Part shown: positions 16,771-23,830 of the stretch, one piece after another
How the letters are laid out: each line of letters opens with the position of its first letter
Position numbering within the stretch: position 1 is the first letter of the stretch
Assembly (NCBI GenBank): GCA_004172935.1
Contig: SDZD01000060.1
Location: forward strand, 1-37,581
Length of the DNA stretch: 37,581 bases
Origin: a bacterium
GTDB lineage: Bacteria > Armatimonadota > Abditibacteriia > Abditibacteriales > Abditibacteriaceae
Direction of reading: 5' to 3'
Program-made: the position numbers and the translations under genes
The notes under the pieces: model-generated
Told to the model about the DNA's origin: nothing
Seen by the model: only the letters and a program-made list of their open reading frames with translations
Database searches by the model: none

Positions 16771-17526
16771 ATGTTGAAACGCATTTCCAATTTGTTTAAA
16801 GCATTTGCCAACATGTTCGTGTCAAGCGCCGAGCGCGCCAACCCGAAGATGATGTTGGAGCAAGAGAAGGAGAATCTGCGGACTCAAATCGCGCAGTACA
16901 ATCAGGGATTAGCATCGCACGCGGGTATGTGTGAGCGACTGATGAGCCAGGTAAAGCGCCTCGAAGCACAAGAGAAAGAAGAGCGCGCCAAAGCTGCTGC
17001 CAACCTGCGCGCGGGTAACCGCGAAATGGCCGGACAGTTCGCTTTGCAGTTGCAAACTACTTCCGCGCAATTGACCGAAAACCGGACGCAGTTGGAACAG
17101 GCTGAAAAGACCTACCGCGAACTGGTGAAAGCGCGCGACGTGTCCATCTCTGCCGCTAAGAAGAAAATCGAGGATTTGAAATATGCTATCGGCGACATGG
17201 AAATCAAGAAGGCGACTGCCGAGATGATGGAAATGGCGGGCGGCATGATTAACACCATCGGCGGTTCGGGCGATACGCTCAACCGTTTGGAAGAAATGGT
17301 CGGCGAAGAGCGCGAGAAAGCGGCGGGCCGTGCCCGCGTCGCCCGCGACTCTCTCAACACCACCGACTTCCAGATGAAAGAAAACGAACAGAAAGCTCTC
17401 GCCGACCAAGCTCTCGCCGACTTCGCAGCGGCGGAAGGTCTGGCACTCGACCCGGCTCTCCCTCAAGACAGTGGGCAGCAGTCCGCTCGTCACATGGGGC
17501 CGCAAGGTCAAAGCATCAGCGGCTAA
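16771..17526 (+). CDS. pspA: PspA/IM30 (Vipp1) family membrane-remodelling protein
   Basis: PspA/Vipp1 proteins are bacterial ESCRT-III homologues that coat stressed or leaky inner membrane. From ATG 16771 the protein has 251 residues; a TTG at 16753 would add MANTKS. The N-terminal amphipathic helix is ISNLFKAFANMF, followed by the family-typical AERANPKMMLEQEKENL and a nearly continuous helical coiled coil to about residue 205. A degenerate acidic/alanine-rich tail and a flexible Q/S/G-rich end come last. It is the last gene before the strong terminator at 17543, closing the ABC/coiled-coil run. An AAA ATPase with Vps4-like features lies 950 bp downstream. Confidence 0.9.
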   Translation: MLKRISNLFKAFANMFVSSAERANPKMMLEQEKENLRTQIAQYNQGLASHAGMCERLMSQVKRLEAQEKEERAKAAANLRAGNREMAGQFALQLQTTSAQLTENRTQLEQAEKTYRELVKARDVSISAAKKKIEDLKYAIGDMEIKKATAEMMEMAGGMINTIGGSGDTLNRLEEMVGEEREKAAGRARVARDSLNTTDFQMKENEQKALADQALADFAAAEGLALDPALPQDSGQQSARHMGPQGQSISG

Positions 17527-17542
17527 AATCCGACAATACAGC

Positions 17543-17576
17543 AAACCCCGCATCTCCAGGAGATGCGGGGTTTTTT
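17543..17576 (+). terminator. Strong Rho-independent terminator after pspA
   Basis: AAACCCCGCATCT and AGATGCGGGGTTT form a 13-bp perfect stem with loop CCAGG, followed by an uninterrupted T run (17568 onward). It starts 17 bp after the pspA stop. Confidence 0.92.
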
Positions 17577-17581
17577 GTGCG

Positions 17582-17992
17582 TCATTCTGGTGCGAGTAGT
17601 TGTTGCTCCTCAGCTTCATCATACGAATCATCAAAGGGTTCGGTGTAGATGAAAACCATCACCTGCTGATTATTTGCAGTACCTTCAATGGTTATGCATG
17701 ATTTATCCTCGTTCTCGATGCCAAAGGACATGCTGGATACCTCTTGGAATGCTTTCTGAATTTCCAACAGATCGAGATTATGGATAATGCCGTAGCCGAA
17801 CTCTCCCTCTTCTGCCCCCAGTTGAGATAAGTCCATTAGTGCAGGAGCTATCTCTAGCACATCTATTCCCCAGTAAGTGCTTTCTGGATCAAGGTAGCGC
17901 CATGCAATGTCGGCCAATCCTTTGAATTCAATGGCAGAGGATATTTGGTCAAACAAGACATTGATCCATTCGGGTAATTCTTCTGAGTCCAT
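17582..17992 (-). CDS. Small acidic hypothetical protein
   Basis: I do not recognise this 136-residue protein. It is strongly acidic, has no signal or TM segment, and looks like a compact alpha/beta protein (helical first half, then a strand pattern SCITIEGTANNQQVMVFIYT) with a charged tail. It follows the DUF4259 gene on the same strand by 48 bp, so the two are probably co-transcribed. The pair is inserted in the opposite orientation between pspA and the AAA ATPase gene. Small acidic proteins of this kind are often immunity-like or accessory genes, but nothing specific supports that here. Coding status rests on a full open frame and a natural amino-acid composition. Confidence 0.7.
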   Translation of the reverse strand: MDSEELPEWINVLFDQISSAIEFKGLADIAWRYLDPESTYWGIDVLEIAPALMDLSQLGAEEGEFGYGIIHNLDLLEIQKAFQEVSSMSFGIENEDKSCITIEGTANNQQVMVFIYTEPFDDSYDEAEEQQLLAPE

Positions 17993-18040
17993 GTCGTTAA
18001 TTATACGAACACCTCGCTTGTGGAATGTATGGATTGTGGG

Positions 18041-18409
18041 CTAATCCGCGCGCCAGAAGGAGCGACTGCGAGTGATTAACTTGTCGAAAGTGGCTTCGAT
18101 GACTTCGCGACGTTTTTGTGCGAAGTCACCTGCTGGGTCTAGTCCTCCGATTTGCTCGTCGAACAGCGTCAGATATTTATCGCGCCACTCAACAACGCTA
18201 TCTGGTTTGGGTGGTGCTGCCTTGCATTCCTCGGACAGCAGAGAGATGATATGCACGCTGGGAATGATTATCTCTTCGCCTTCTTCGTCTAGATAAACAT
18301 CGCCCTCTGCGAAACAGGCATTGATCTTATCCATCAGTTGGTTGATGAGACCGCCGACATAGTCCAAAGCGCCATCGTTATCGAAATTTCCTTCTCCCCA
18401 AGTTCCCAT
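18041..18409 (-). CDS. DUF4259 protein
   Basis: The N-terminus MGTWGEGNFDNDGALDYVGG is the hallmark of DUF4259 (MGxWGxGxFDNDxAxD). At 122 residues it has the usual length for this family, whose function is unknown. No signal peptide or TM segment is present. The C-terminal half is helical and charged (REVIEATFDKLITRSRSFW). It starts at ATG 18409, divergent from the AAA ATPase gene at 18479 with a 69-bp shared upstream region, and is followed by the small acidic gene. Confidence 0.88.
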   Translation of the reverse strand: MGTWGEGNFDNDGALDYVGGLINQLMDKINACFAEGDVYLDEEGEEIIIPSVHIISLLSEECKAAPPKPDSVVEWRDKYLTLFDEQIGGLDPAGDFAQKRREVIEATFDKLITRSRSFWRAD

Positions 18410-18478
18410 ATCGGCCAGTATCCTCCCGTTAGCTAGTTATCGCACCTGCGGGTTTGCGCCAAACTCATTATTACCTTT

Positions 18479-20122
18479 ATGGCTTCTTCCTCTTGGTCGC
18501 AAGAACTCCTCGCCCGTTATAAAAGTGGCGCCAGTAAGCAATTCATTCTGTTTGGCAACGTCGAAGATGAGTTCTTGCTGGAAAGCGGGAAATTCGGGAC
18601 TTTGCGTGACTTTTTGTTGCAGGACTTACTATCCGATTTCGATGTCGTTTTGAGCTACGACTTAGGGAATGGGTTTCGTATCGAAAAGGGGGCCGCGACT
18701 TTTGTGCAGTGGCCCATGTATAAAGCGCTTCAGAATCCAGCATTGCCGCGCGAGCCGAGTCCGGCGCTCGATTGGATGACTCGCTACTCGCGATATGCGG
18801 CGAATCTGAATGGAGTTGGGCAGCCTGTGCCGAAAGTCGCCATTATTGTTGGTTCGGTTCAGTTGCTTGCACCTGCATCTCCCGGTGGAATTGATCTCTC
18901 GACAGGGGCTTTGGCACTCGTGATGCGCGAATGGAGTCGTGATGCTATTTCGCAAGGTTCGCCTTTTGCGTCGTTTTTGATTGCGGAAAATCTCAACGAT
19001 TTGCACTCGCTATTGACTCAGAATCCACGCGCGGCGCGTTTCAAAGTGCCATTGCCCAATGGCAACGATTTGAGCGAAGCCCTGGAACATTGGAAAAACA
19101 GCAGTCCTAAAGCCCTCGAAAAGTTTGCGAACGACTTACCGAATCTAGGGCAACAGCTCGCGGGAGCATCGTTGGCATCTCTCCATTCGCTGTTAAAGAT
19201 GCGTGAGTTCGCCAAAACGCCGCTCGAACCCAACGATGTATCGCGGTTGAAAAAAGAGTTAGTCGAAGCCGATGCAGGTGGGCTAATCGAGTTTTTGTCG
19301 CCAACGCGCACGTTAGACGACCTCTATGGACAGGAGAAAGTGAAAGCGCATCTGCGCGCTGACATCGCTTTGTGGCGTAAGAACGAAGTTGACGCTTTGC
19401 CGAAGGGATATTTGCTGTGCGGCCCAGTGGGAACCGGGAAGACATTTTTGGTCGAGTGTTTGGCGGGTGAGGCTGGTATTCCCGTCGTGAAGTTGAAGAA
19501 CTTCCGTGATCGTTGGATTGGCTCAACCGAAGGCAACCTCGAAAAAATATTCCGTTTGCTGGGGGCTTTGGGGCGTTGTTATGTGTTCGTCGATGAGGCT
19601 GACCAGGCATTAGGTAAGCGCGATGCTGGTTCAGGGGATAGCGGCATTTCGGGGCGTGTTTATGGTATGTTCGCTGAAGAGATGAGTCGCTCGGATAATC
19701 GCGGCAAAATCATCTGGATTTTGGCATCGAGCCGTCCCGACCTCATTGAAGTTGATTTGAAGCGTCCCGGTCGAATCGACGTGAAAATCCCGTTGTTGCC
19801 CACGACAACACCCGAAGAGTCATTCCATCTCATCAATAACTTATTGAAGCGACGCGGATTGGAACTGGCCGAGGGCGATATTCAATATCTGCGCGACGAG
19901 TTGCCCTTGTTGCTAACTCCCGGCGCTGCGGAAGCGCTTGCCGTCAAAGTGTTCCGCGATGTGAAAGTGCAGGGAAGGACATCGCTGGAGGCGCTACGTA
20001 ATTCGCTGACAACCTACCGCCCGCCAGTGGCGCCCGAAGTGCTGGGGGCGCAAATCGAACTCGCGGTGCGCGAATCGAGCGATCTGGAATGGGTGCCCGA
20101 ATCGCTGCGTCCTACGAACTGA
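18479..20122 (+). CDS. Classical AAA ATPase with Vps4-like pore loop
   Basis: The protein has 547 residues: an N-terminal alpha/beta domain (about 1-275) and a single C-terminal AAA module. The module has Walker A (GPVGTGKT, about 315-322), pore-loop 1 with aromatic and glycine (DRWIGSTEGN, about 342-351), Walker B (VFVDEAD, about 369-375), sensor 1 (ILASSRPD) and the second region of homology with arginine fingers (LKRPGRIDVKI, about 427-437). The WIGSTE pore loop parallels the WxGxSE loop of Vps4/katanin-type ATPases. No MIT domain or FtsH protease domain is present. It sits downstream of pspA, an ESCRT-III homologue, suggesting that it disassembles PspA polymers (inference). Two minus-strand genes and a terminator separate them, so it is transcribed independently. 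Confidence 0.88.
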   Translation: MASSSWSQELLARYKSGASKQFILFGNVEDEFLLESGKFGTLRDFLLQDLLSDFDVVLSYDLGNGFRIEKGAATFVQWPMYKALQNPALPREPSPALDWMTRYSRYAANLNGVGQPVPKVAIIVGSVQLLAPASPGGIDLSTGALALVMREWSRDAISQGSPFASFLIAENLNDLHSLLTQNPRAARFKVPLPNGNDLSEALEHWKNSSPKALEKFANDLPNLGQQLAGASLASLHSLLKMREFAKTPLEPNDVSRLKKELVEADAGGLIEFLSPTRTLDDLYGQEKVKAHLRADIALWRKNEVDALPKGYLLCGPVGTGKTFLVECLAGEAGIPVVKLKNFRDRWIGSTEGNLEKIFRLLGALGRCYVFVDEADQALGKRDAGSGDSGISGRVYGMFAEEMSRSDNRGKIIWILASSRPDLIEVDLKRPGRIDVKIPLLPTTTPEESFHLINNLLKRRGLELAEGDIQYLRDELPLLLTPGAAEALAVKVFRDVKVQGRTSLEALRNSLTTYRPPVAPEVLGAQIELAVRESSDLEWVPESLRPTN

Positions 20123-20123
20123 G

Positions 20124-20151
20124 CGTAGGGCAACCGAGTGGTCGCCCTACG
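20124..20151. terminator. Hairpin between converging AAA and dioxygenase genes
   Basis: CGTAGGGC pairs with GCCCTACG, then after one mismatch ACC pairs with GGT around loop GAGT. It starts two bases after the AAA stop and lies before the convergent dioxygenase stop. There is no strong T-tract on either strand, so it may be a weak bidirectional terminator or a dispersed palindrome of the same build as 4885-4908. Confidence 0.5.
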
Positions 20152-20170
20152 GATAATCATTGGGTGAAAT

Positions 20171-20938
20171 TTAACCCGCCATTGCGGCTTTCGAGCGAGT
20201 GGCGGCGTGGTTCCAGCCGCGCAGCACTAACGCCGAGTAGGTGTGATTATGCGGCTGTTCCATCTCGTCGCTGCCCGAATGCAGTTGGACTAGCACGGTT
20301 TTGCGGACTTGGTTCGAGCGGTTGGGCATGGAGCCGTGCAGCGTCAGGTAGTTGAAGAACACCACGTCTCCCGCTTTGGCTTCCACGATGGTCGCGTTTT
20401 CGATGGGATATTCTTCGCGCAAGCCTTCTTGCAAATACTCGCCGCGCTGAACTCGGCCCAGGCGATGCGAACCGGGGTAGACGCGCAAACAGCCCATTTC
20501 GTCGCTGGCGTCGGAAACGAAGATAACAGCGGCCATCATTGTGTCCTGTTCCGAGGGGAAGTAGGTGTAGTCCTGATGCATCGGGAATGGTGAACCATTC
20601 TCGGCGGGCTTCTGGAACAACTTGGTGTGGTGCAAGATGATGTCGGGGCCAATCATGGCTTCGACAACGTCGAGCAAGCCTTCGTGTTGGATGGCGCGCA
20701 GCCATGCGGAGGAGAATGTCTGGACTTGGTGGGTATGGAAAATGACGGAGTTGCCACCATCCAAACGGCTCATCTCTTCGCCGCCCCAGCGGGCATTGAT
20801 TCTTTCGCCTGAATTGGATAATTGCGACACGATGCGGTCGAAGTCGTCTTCCATCGGGGCGAGTTCGCCGGGGCTGAACACGCCTTTGGCGTGGTAGTAG
20901 CCGTTCTCTTCCCAAAATTGGCTAATGCTGGTGGACAT
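20171..20938 (-). CDS. Phytanoyl-CoA dioxygenase (PhyH) family Fe(II)/2-oxoglutarate oxygenase
   Basis: PhyH-family enzymes hydroxylate small molecules using Fe(II) and 2-oxoglutarate. From ATG 20938 (AAGGAAG upstream) the protein has 255 residues. The metal ligands are H121 and D123 (PMHQDYTYFP) and H201 (LTLHGSMPNRS); R212 is placed to bind 2-oxoglutarate. CLRVYPGSHRLGR (150-162) is the typical core after the first ligands. The substrate is unknown; the family includes EctD and many uncharacterised members. It follows an AraC regulator on the same strand, a frequent pairing in Planctomycetes-like and related genomes (general knowledge). A 16-bp stem hairpin lies just before its ribosome binding site. 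Confidence 0.92.
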   Translation of the reverse strand: MSTSISQFWEENGYYHAKGVFSPGELAPMEDDFDRIVSQLSNSGERINARWGGEEMSRLDGGNSVIFHTHQVQTFSSAWLRAIQHEGLLDVVEAMIGPDIILHHTKLFQKPAENGSPFPMHQDYTYFPSEQDTMMAAVIFVSDASDEMGCLRVYPGSHRLGRVQRGEYLQEGLREEYPIENATIVEAKAGDVVFFNYLTLHGSMPNRSNQVRKTVLVQLHSGSDEMEQPHNHTYSALVLRGWNHAATRSKAAMAG

Positions 20939-20950
20939 GTTTTCTTCCTT

Positions 20951-20986
20951 GAATAGGGACAACGCGATGGCGCGTTGTCCCTATTC
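20951..20986. repeat. 16-bp perfect palindromic hairpin upstream of the dioxygenase RBS
   Basis: GAATAGGGACAACGCG (20951-20966) pairs perfectly with CGCGTTGTCCCTATTC (20971-20986) across loop ATGG. It lies 12 bp before the PhyH start codon and 28 bp after the AraC stop. Read on the minus strand it ends directly at the AAGGAAG ribosome binding site. It may be an intercistronic mRNA processing or translation-control hairpin, or a dispersed palindromic element. Confidence 0.8.
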
Positions 20987-21014
20987 ATTTTTATTGAAGA
21001 ATCTTCTGGCGCCT

Positions 21015-21911
21015 TTAGACCAAATCGCCCAATCGTTGGATATTTGGGCCAAAGTGCCGCTCTGTTAGTCCACCACCTCGGCGACGAAAGTCGCCGGGAG
21101 GGTTGCCGTTACGCTTGGAGAAGACGCGAGAAAAGTGCGCGACATCGGGATAACCCACCTCACAGGCGATTTCTTTCAGCGACAGCGATGATTTGAGTAG
21201 TAGCGCCTCGGCCCTGTCCAGACGAGCGCGTTCGATATACGCGGCGGGACTTGTTCCGGTGAATTGCCCCAATAAGCGCGTCAGTTGGCGCGGCGAAACG
21301 TGGATATGAGCCGCGATTTCGCTGAGAGAGAGGGGGCGTGCCAGATTATCGTGGATGAAGCGCACGGCTAACCGCGCCTGATGAGCGTGGGGGTTATGGC
21401 TGGGTGACGAAGTTGAAGCGGGCAGGGCGCTTCCGGCGCCTAATATGGCTTGGAGCAGGGCACACGAAAGAGACAGCATCACTTCGATTGACCCCGCGAC
21501 TGTGGAAGCCGAAGTCGTTGCCAGAGCCTTCCAGATAGCGTTGACGCGCTCATCGTAGGCTATGAGGGTATTGCTCTCGGCGAATGCGCGCCCAACATCG
21601 CCGCCGACTTCGAGGGAAAAGCACACCCAGAACAATTCCATGTCGGGTGCGGTTGTATTGACGATTTGATGGATGACACCGGGGCGGGCGAAAAAGGTGT
21701 CTCCGCTGCGTATAGTGTGGGGTGCGTTCTCGACCAGAAATTCGCCCTCTCCATAGGCGCCGATAGTGCAAATCTCGAAGTAGGTGTGGCGGTGGGGGAG
21801 ATTATTGGGCAGATGGGGGGCGTAGTTCCAGTTCAATATCTGCGCGCGCCCATTCTCTTCGCCAAGTTCGAGCAGGGGAGAAAGCGCGTTGAGCCTCTGA
21901 ACGGGAAGCAC
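21015..21911 (-). CDS. AraC-family transcriptional regulator with N-terminal cupin
   Basis: The 298-residue protein has an N-terminal cupin sensor (about 35-110: LPHRHTYFEICTIGAYGEGE and SGDTFFARPGVIHQI). A C-terminal double helix-turn-helix (about 185-285) includes LSLSEIAAHIHVSPRQLTRL, the second-HTH helix LSLKEIACEVGYPDVAHFSR and the family-typical FSRVFSKRNGNPPGDFRRR. The start is GTG at 21911, with no clear ribosome binding site and only 7 bp after the upstream stop, which points to translational coupling. It probably senses a small ligand and controls the dioxygenase gene just downstream. Confidence 0.94.
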   Translation of the reverse strand: MLPVQRLNALSPLLELGEENGRAQILNWNYAPHLPNNLPHRHTYFEICTIGAYGEGEFLVENAPHTIRSGDTFFARPGVIHQIVNTTAPDMELFWVCFSLEVGGDVGRAFAESNTLIAYDERVNAIWKALATTSASTVAGSIEVMLSLSCALLQAILGAGSALPASTSSPSHNPHAHQARLAVRFIHDNLARPLSLSEIAAHIHVSPRQLTRLLGQFTGTSPAAYIERARLDRAEALLLKSSLSLKEIACEVGYPDVAHFSRVFSKRNGNPPGDFRRRGGGLTERHFGPNIQRLGDLV

Positions 21912-21918
21912 CGTTGGG

Positions 21919-22551
21919 TTAGCCCGCCCCTTTGTTTATGGTGCCAATTGGAACTTCTTCGCCCGCTTTTTGGGGTTTGCCGCCCGGATCGGGAAGCACT
22001 TTGGCACCGCGTTTATGAATACGCAATTCGACGGGAGTGATGGTGGCATCGAAGTAATCTTGTGTGCCAAACGAAAAGGCGATGCCATTCGCGACACTAT
22101 CGTAGTAGTAGGCGACATAGCCGCCACCGCCCTCATCAAGCATGGCCAGTGCCTGTGCTTTGGGCGAGCCGTAGGCGCGTCGGAAATCTTGCAGCGAACT
22201 CTTCAGTGATATGCCCTTGCTGGTGCGGAAAGCGGGCGAGTTGAATTCGATTTGCACCACCTTTCCGGCGCGATAGATGACGACCAGATTGCGACGCGGA
22301 TATTTCTCAGAGCCGTATTCATCTACTGGTGGCTTGGTTCCCATAAATGAATCTTGTGTTTCGCCGCTCTTCCACTTTGTGGTTTTTGTCGGACTGCCGA
22401 GTAGGGCGCGCACTTGAGCCAGGGTGGCGCCCAGTTTGACTGCCCCCACTCGCTCGCCTGGAACGACAACATTATCGGCATGACTCACCTGAGCGAGCAA
22501 CAAAACCAACGGGACAATCGGGATAGAGCGACGAATACCGGAAGAAATCAT
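21919..22551 (-). CDS. Secreted hypothetical protein with LGxTxxxVxxxxGxP-type repeats
   Basis: This 210-residue protein has a Sec signal peptide (IPIVPLVLLLAQVSHA, cleavage near residue 26). Two related segments follow: VGAVKLGATLAQVRALLGSP (about 36-55) and ISLKSSLQDFRRAYGSP (about 115-131). Both have the pattern of a small beta-hairpin plus helix seen in many secreted, function-unknown bacterial proteins that open with GxxxLGxxxxxVxxxLGxP. Extracellular beta strands follow, and the tail is proline/lysine-rich. It is upstream of the AraC gene with a 7-bp gap, so the three minus-strand genes are probably one unit. It is divergent from tgt. No function can be assigned. Confidence 0.75.
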   Translation of the reverse strand: MISSGIRRSIPIVPLVLLLAQVSHADNVVVPGERVGAVKLGATLAQVRALLGSPTKTTKWKSGETQDSFMGTKPPVDEYGSEKYPRRNLVVIYRAGKVVQIEFNSPAFRTSKGISLKSSLQDFRRAYGSPKAQALAMLDEGGGGYVAYYYDSVANGIAFSFGTQDYFDATITPVELRIHKRGAKVLPDPGGKPQKAGEEVPIGTINKGAG

Positions 22552-22577
22552 GGCAGTTGTATGACGTAGATTACAAA

Positions 22578-22601
22578 ATGTGCATTATACGTGAGGCACA
22601 T
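22578..22601. promoter_or_regulatory. Inverted repeat around a -10-like box between divergent genes
   Basis: ATGTGC and GCACAT flank a 12-bp centre containing TTATAC, a plausible -10 for tgt on the plus strand. No good -35 is visible. This could be an operator/promoter for tgt or the divergent secreted-protein gene. Confidence 0.25.
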
Positions 22602-22627
22602 GGTCGGCATTTGTCATCCTCAATAGA

Positions 22628-23719
22628 GTGAAATTTCAACTGCAAGCCCAAAAAGAAACCCCCTTTGGCATTGCGCGCGCCGGAGTGTTGGAGCTTCCGC
22701 ACGGAAAAATCGAGACGCCTGTGTTCATGCCTGTGGGCACGTTGGCCTCGGTGAAGGCGATGCTGCCACACGAATTGGAAGAGTTGGGGGCGCAAATAAT
22801 CCTTAATAACGCCTTCCACTTGCATCTGCGCCCCGGCGCCGAAACCGTCAAAAGTGCGGGAGGGCTTCATAAGTTTCAGAACTGGAATAAGCCTATCCTC
22901 ACCGATTCGGGCGGTTTTCAGGTCTTCTCGCTCGCCAAAATTCGCAAGGTGACCGATGAGGGCGTTCATTTTCAAAGCCCCGTCGATGGCTCGAAGCACT
23001 TTTTTACGCCCGAATCGGTTATCGAATTGGAAGAAGCGCTTGGCCCCGACATCGGGATGATTCTGGACGATGTTATCGCTCTTCCAGCTACCTTTGATGC
23101 CACCGCCAAGGCGATGCGGCGTAGTGTGGCGTGGGCCGCGCGCGCAGCCAAACACCGTAGCCGCGCCGACCAGTCGATTTTTGGCATTGTTCAGGGCGGA
23201 CTCCACGAAGAGTTGCGCCGCGAGTGTGCCGACGCTCTGGTGCAGATTGGCTTCGATGGTTACGCCATCGGTGGATTGGCCGTGGGTGAAACCAGTGACC
23301 AGATGGACGAAATGGTTGGCCGCGTCACACCGATGCTGCCGCCGGAACAACCGCGCTACTTGATGGGCGTTGGCACCCCGCGCGACTTGGAAGCCGGAGT
23401 GCTGCGCGGCGTCGATATGTTCGATTGCGTGTTGCCCACCCGATTGGCACGCCACAATGTCGCTATTATCAGCGCTGAGGAGACTTCGGGCATTGCTGGC
23501 GGTTTTCAAAATCTGAATATGCTCAAGGCTGTTCACAAGAACGACTTCTCGCCGCTCGATTCGCGCTGTTCTTGTTTCGTTTGCCAGAACTACTCGCGTG
23601 CTTATGTGCATCACCTTTCCAAGTGCAGCGAGATCGCGGGGGCGCGTTTACTGACCTACCACAACCTGTGGTTTTATCAGAAATGGATGCGGCGCTTGCG
23701 TGAGTGGATTTTGCAGTAA
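22628..23719 (+). CDS. tgt: tRNA-guanine transglycosylase (queuosine biosynthesis)
   Basis: Tgt swaps guanine-34 for preQ1 in the anticodon of His, Asp, Asn and Tyr tRNAs. The 363-residue protein starts at GTG 22628. It shows TPVFMPVGTLASVKAM, the catalytic-site TDSGGFQVFSL (about 91-101), FGIVQGGLHEELR, IGGLAVGE, the nucleophile aspartate in MFDCVLPTR (about D266) and the zinc site CSCFVC...YVHHL (from about 314). The usual ARNG after PTR is ARHN, and the following segment (IISAEETSGIAGG) differs from the common one. Catalytic and metal residues are intact, so I expect activity. No other queuosine gene is in the window. Confidence 0.97.
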   Translation: MKFQLQAQKETPFGIARAGVLELPHGKIETPVFMPVGTLASVKAMLPHELEELGAQIILNNAFHLHLRPGAETVKSAGGLHKFQNWNKPILTDSGGFQVFSLAKIRKVTDEGVHFQSPVDGSKHFFTPESVIELEEALGPDIGMILDDVIALPATFDATAKAMRRSVAWAARAAKHRSRADQSIFGIVQGGLHEELRRECADALVQIGFDGYAIGGLAVGETSDQMDEMVGRVTPMLPPEQPRYLMGVGTPRDLEAGVLRGVDMFDCVLPTRLARHNVAIISAEETSGIAGGFQNLNMLKAVHKNDFSPLDSRCSCFVCQNYSRAYVHHLSKCSEIAGARLLTYHNLWFYQKWMRRLREWILQ

Positions 23720-23830
23720 GCGAACGTTTAGAAGTTTCAAGCTTGTTTGGCGATATTCACATTGGAACTAGGCATACAGACACGAACTTGAGGACGATTA
23801 TACCCCTCTATCTCAAGGTACTCCTCGGCC

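Noticed and set aside
22571..23614. Long minus-strand open frame (347 codons) opposite tgt
   Set aside because: It lies almost wholly on the complement of an unmistakable tgt gene, has a low-complexity His/Arg-rich composition and no recognisable domain; it is a by-product of codon bias.
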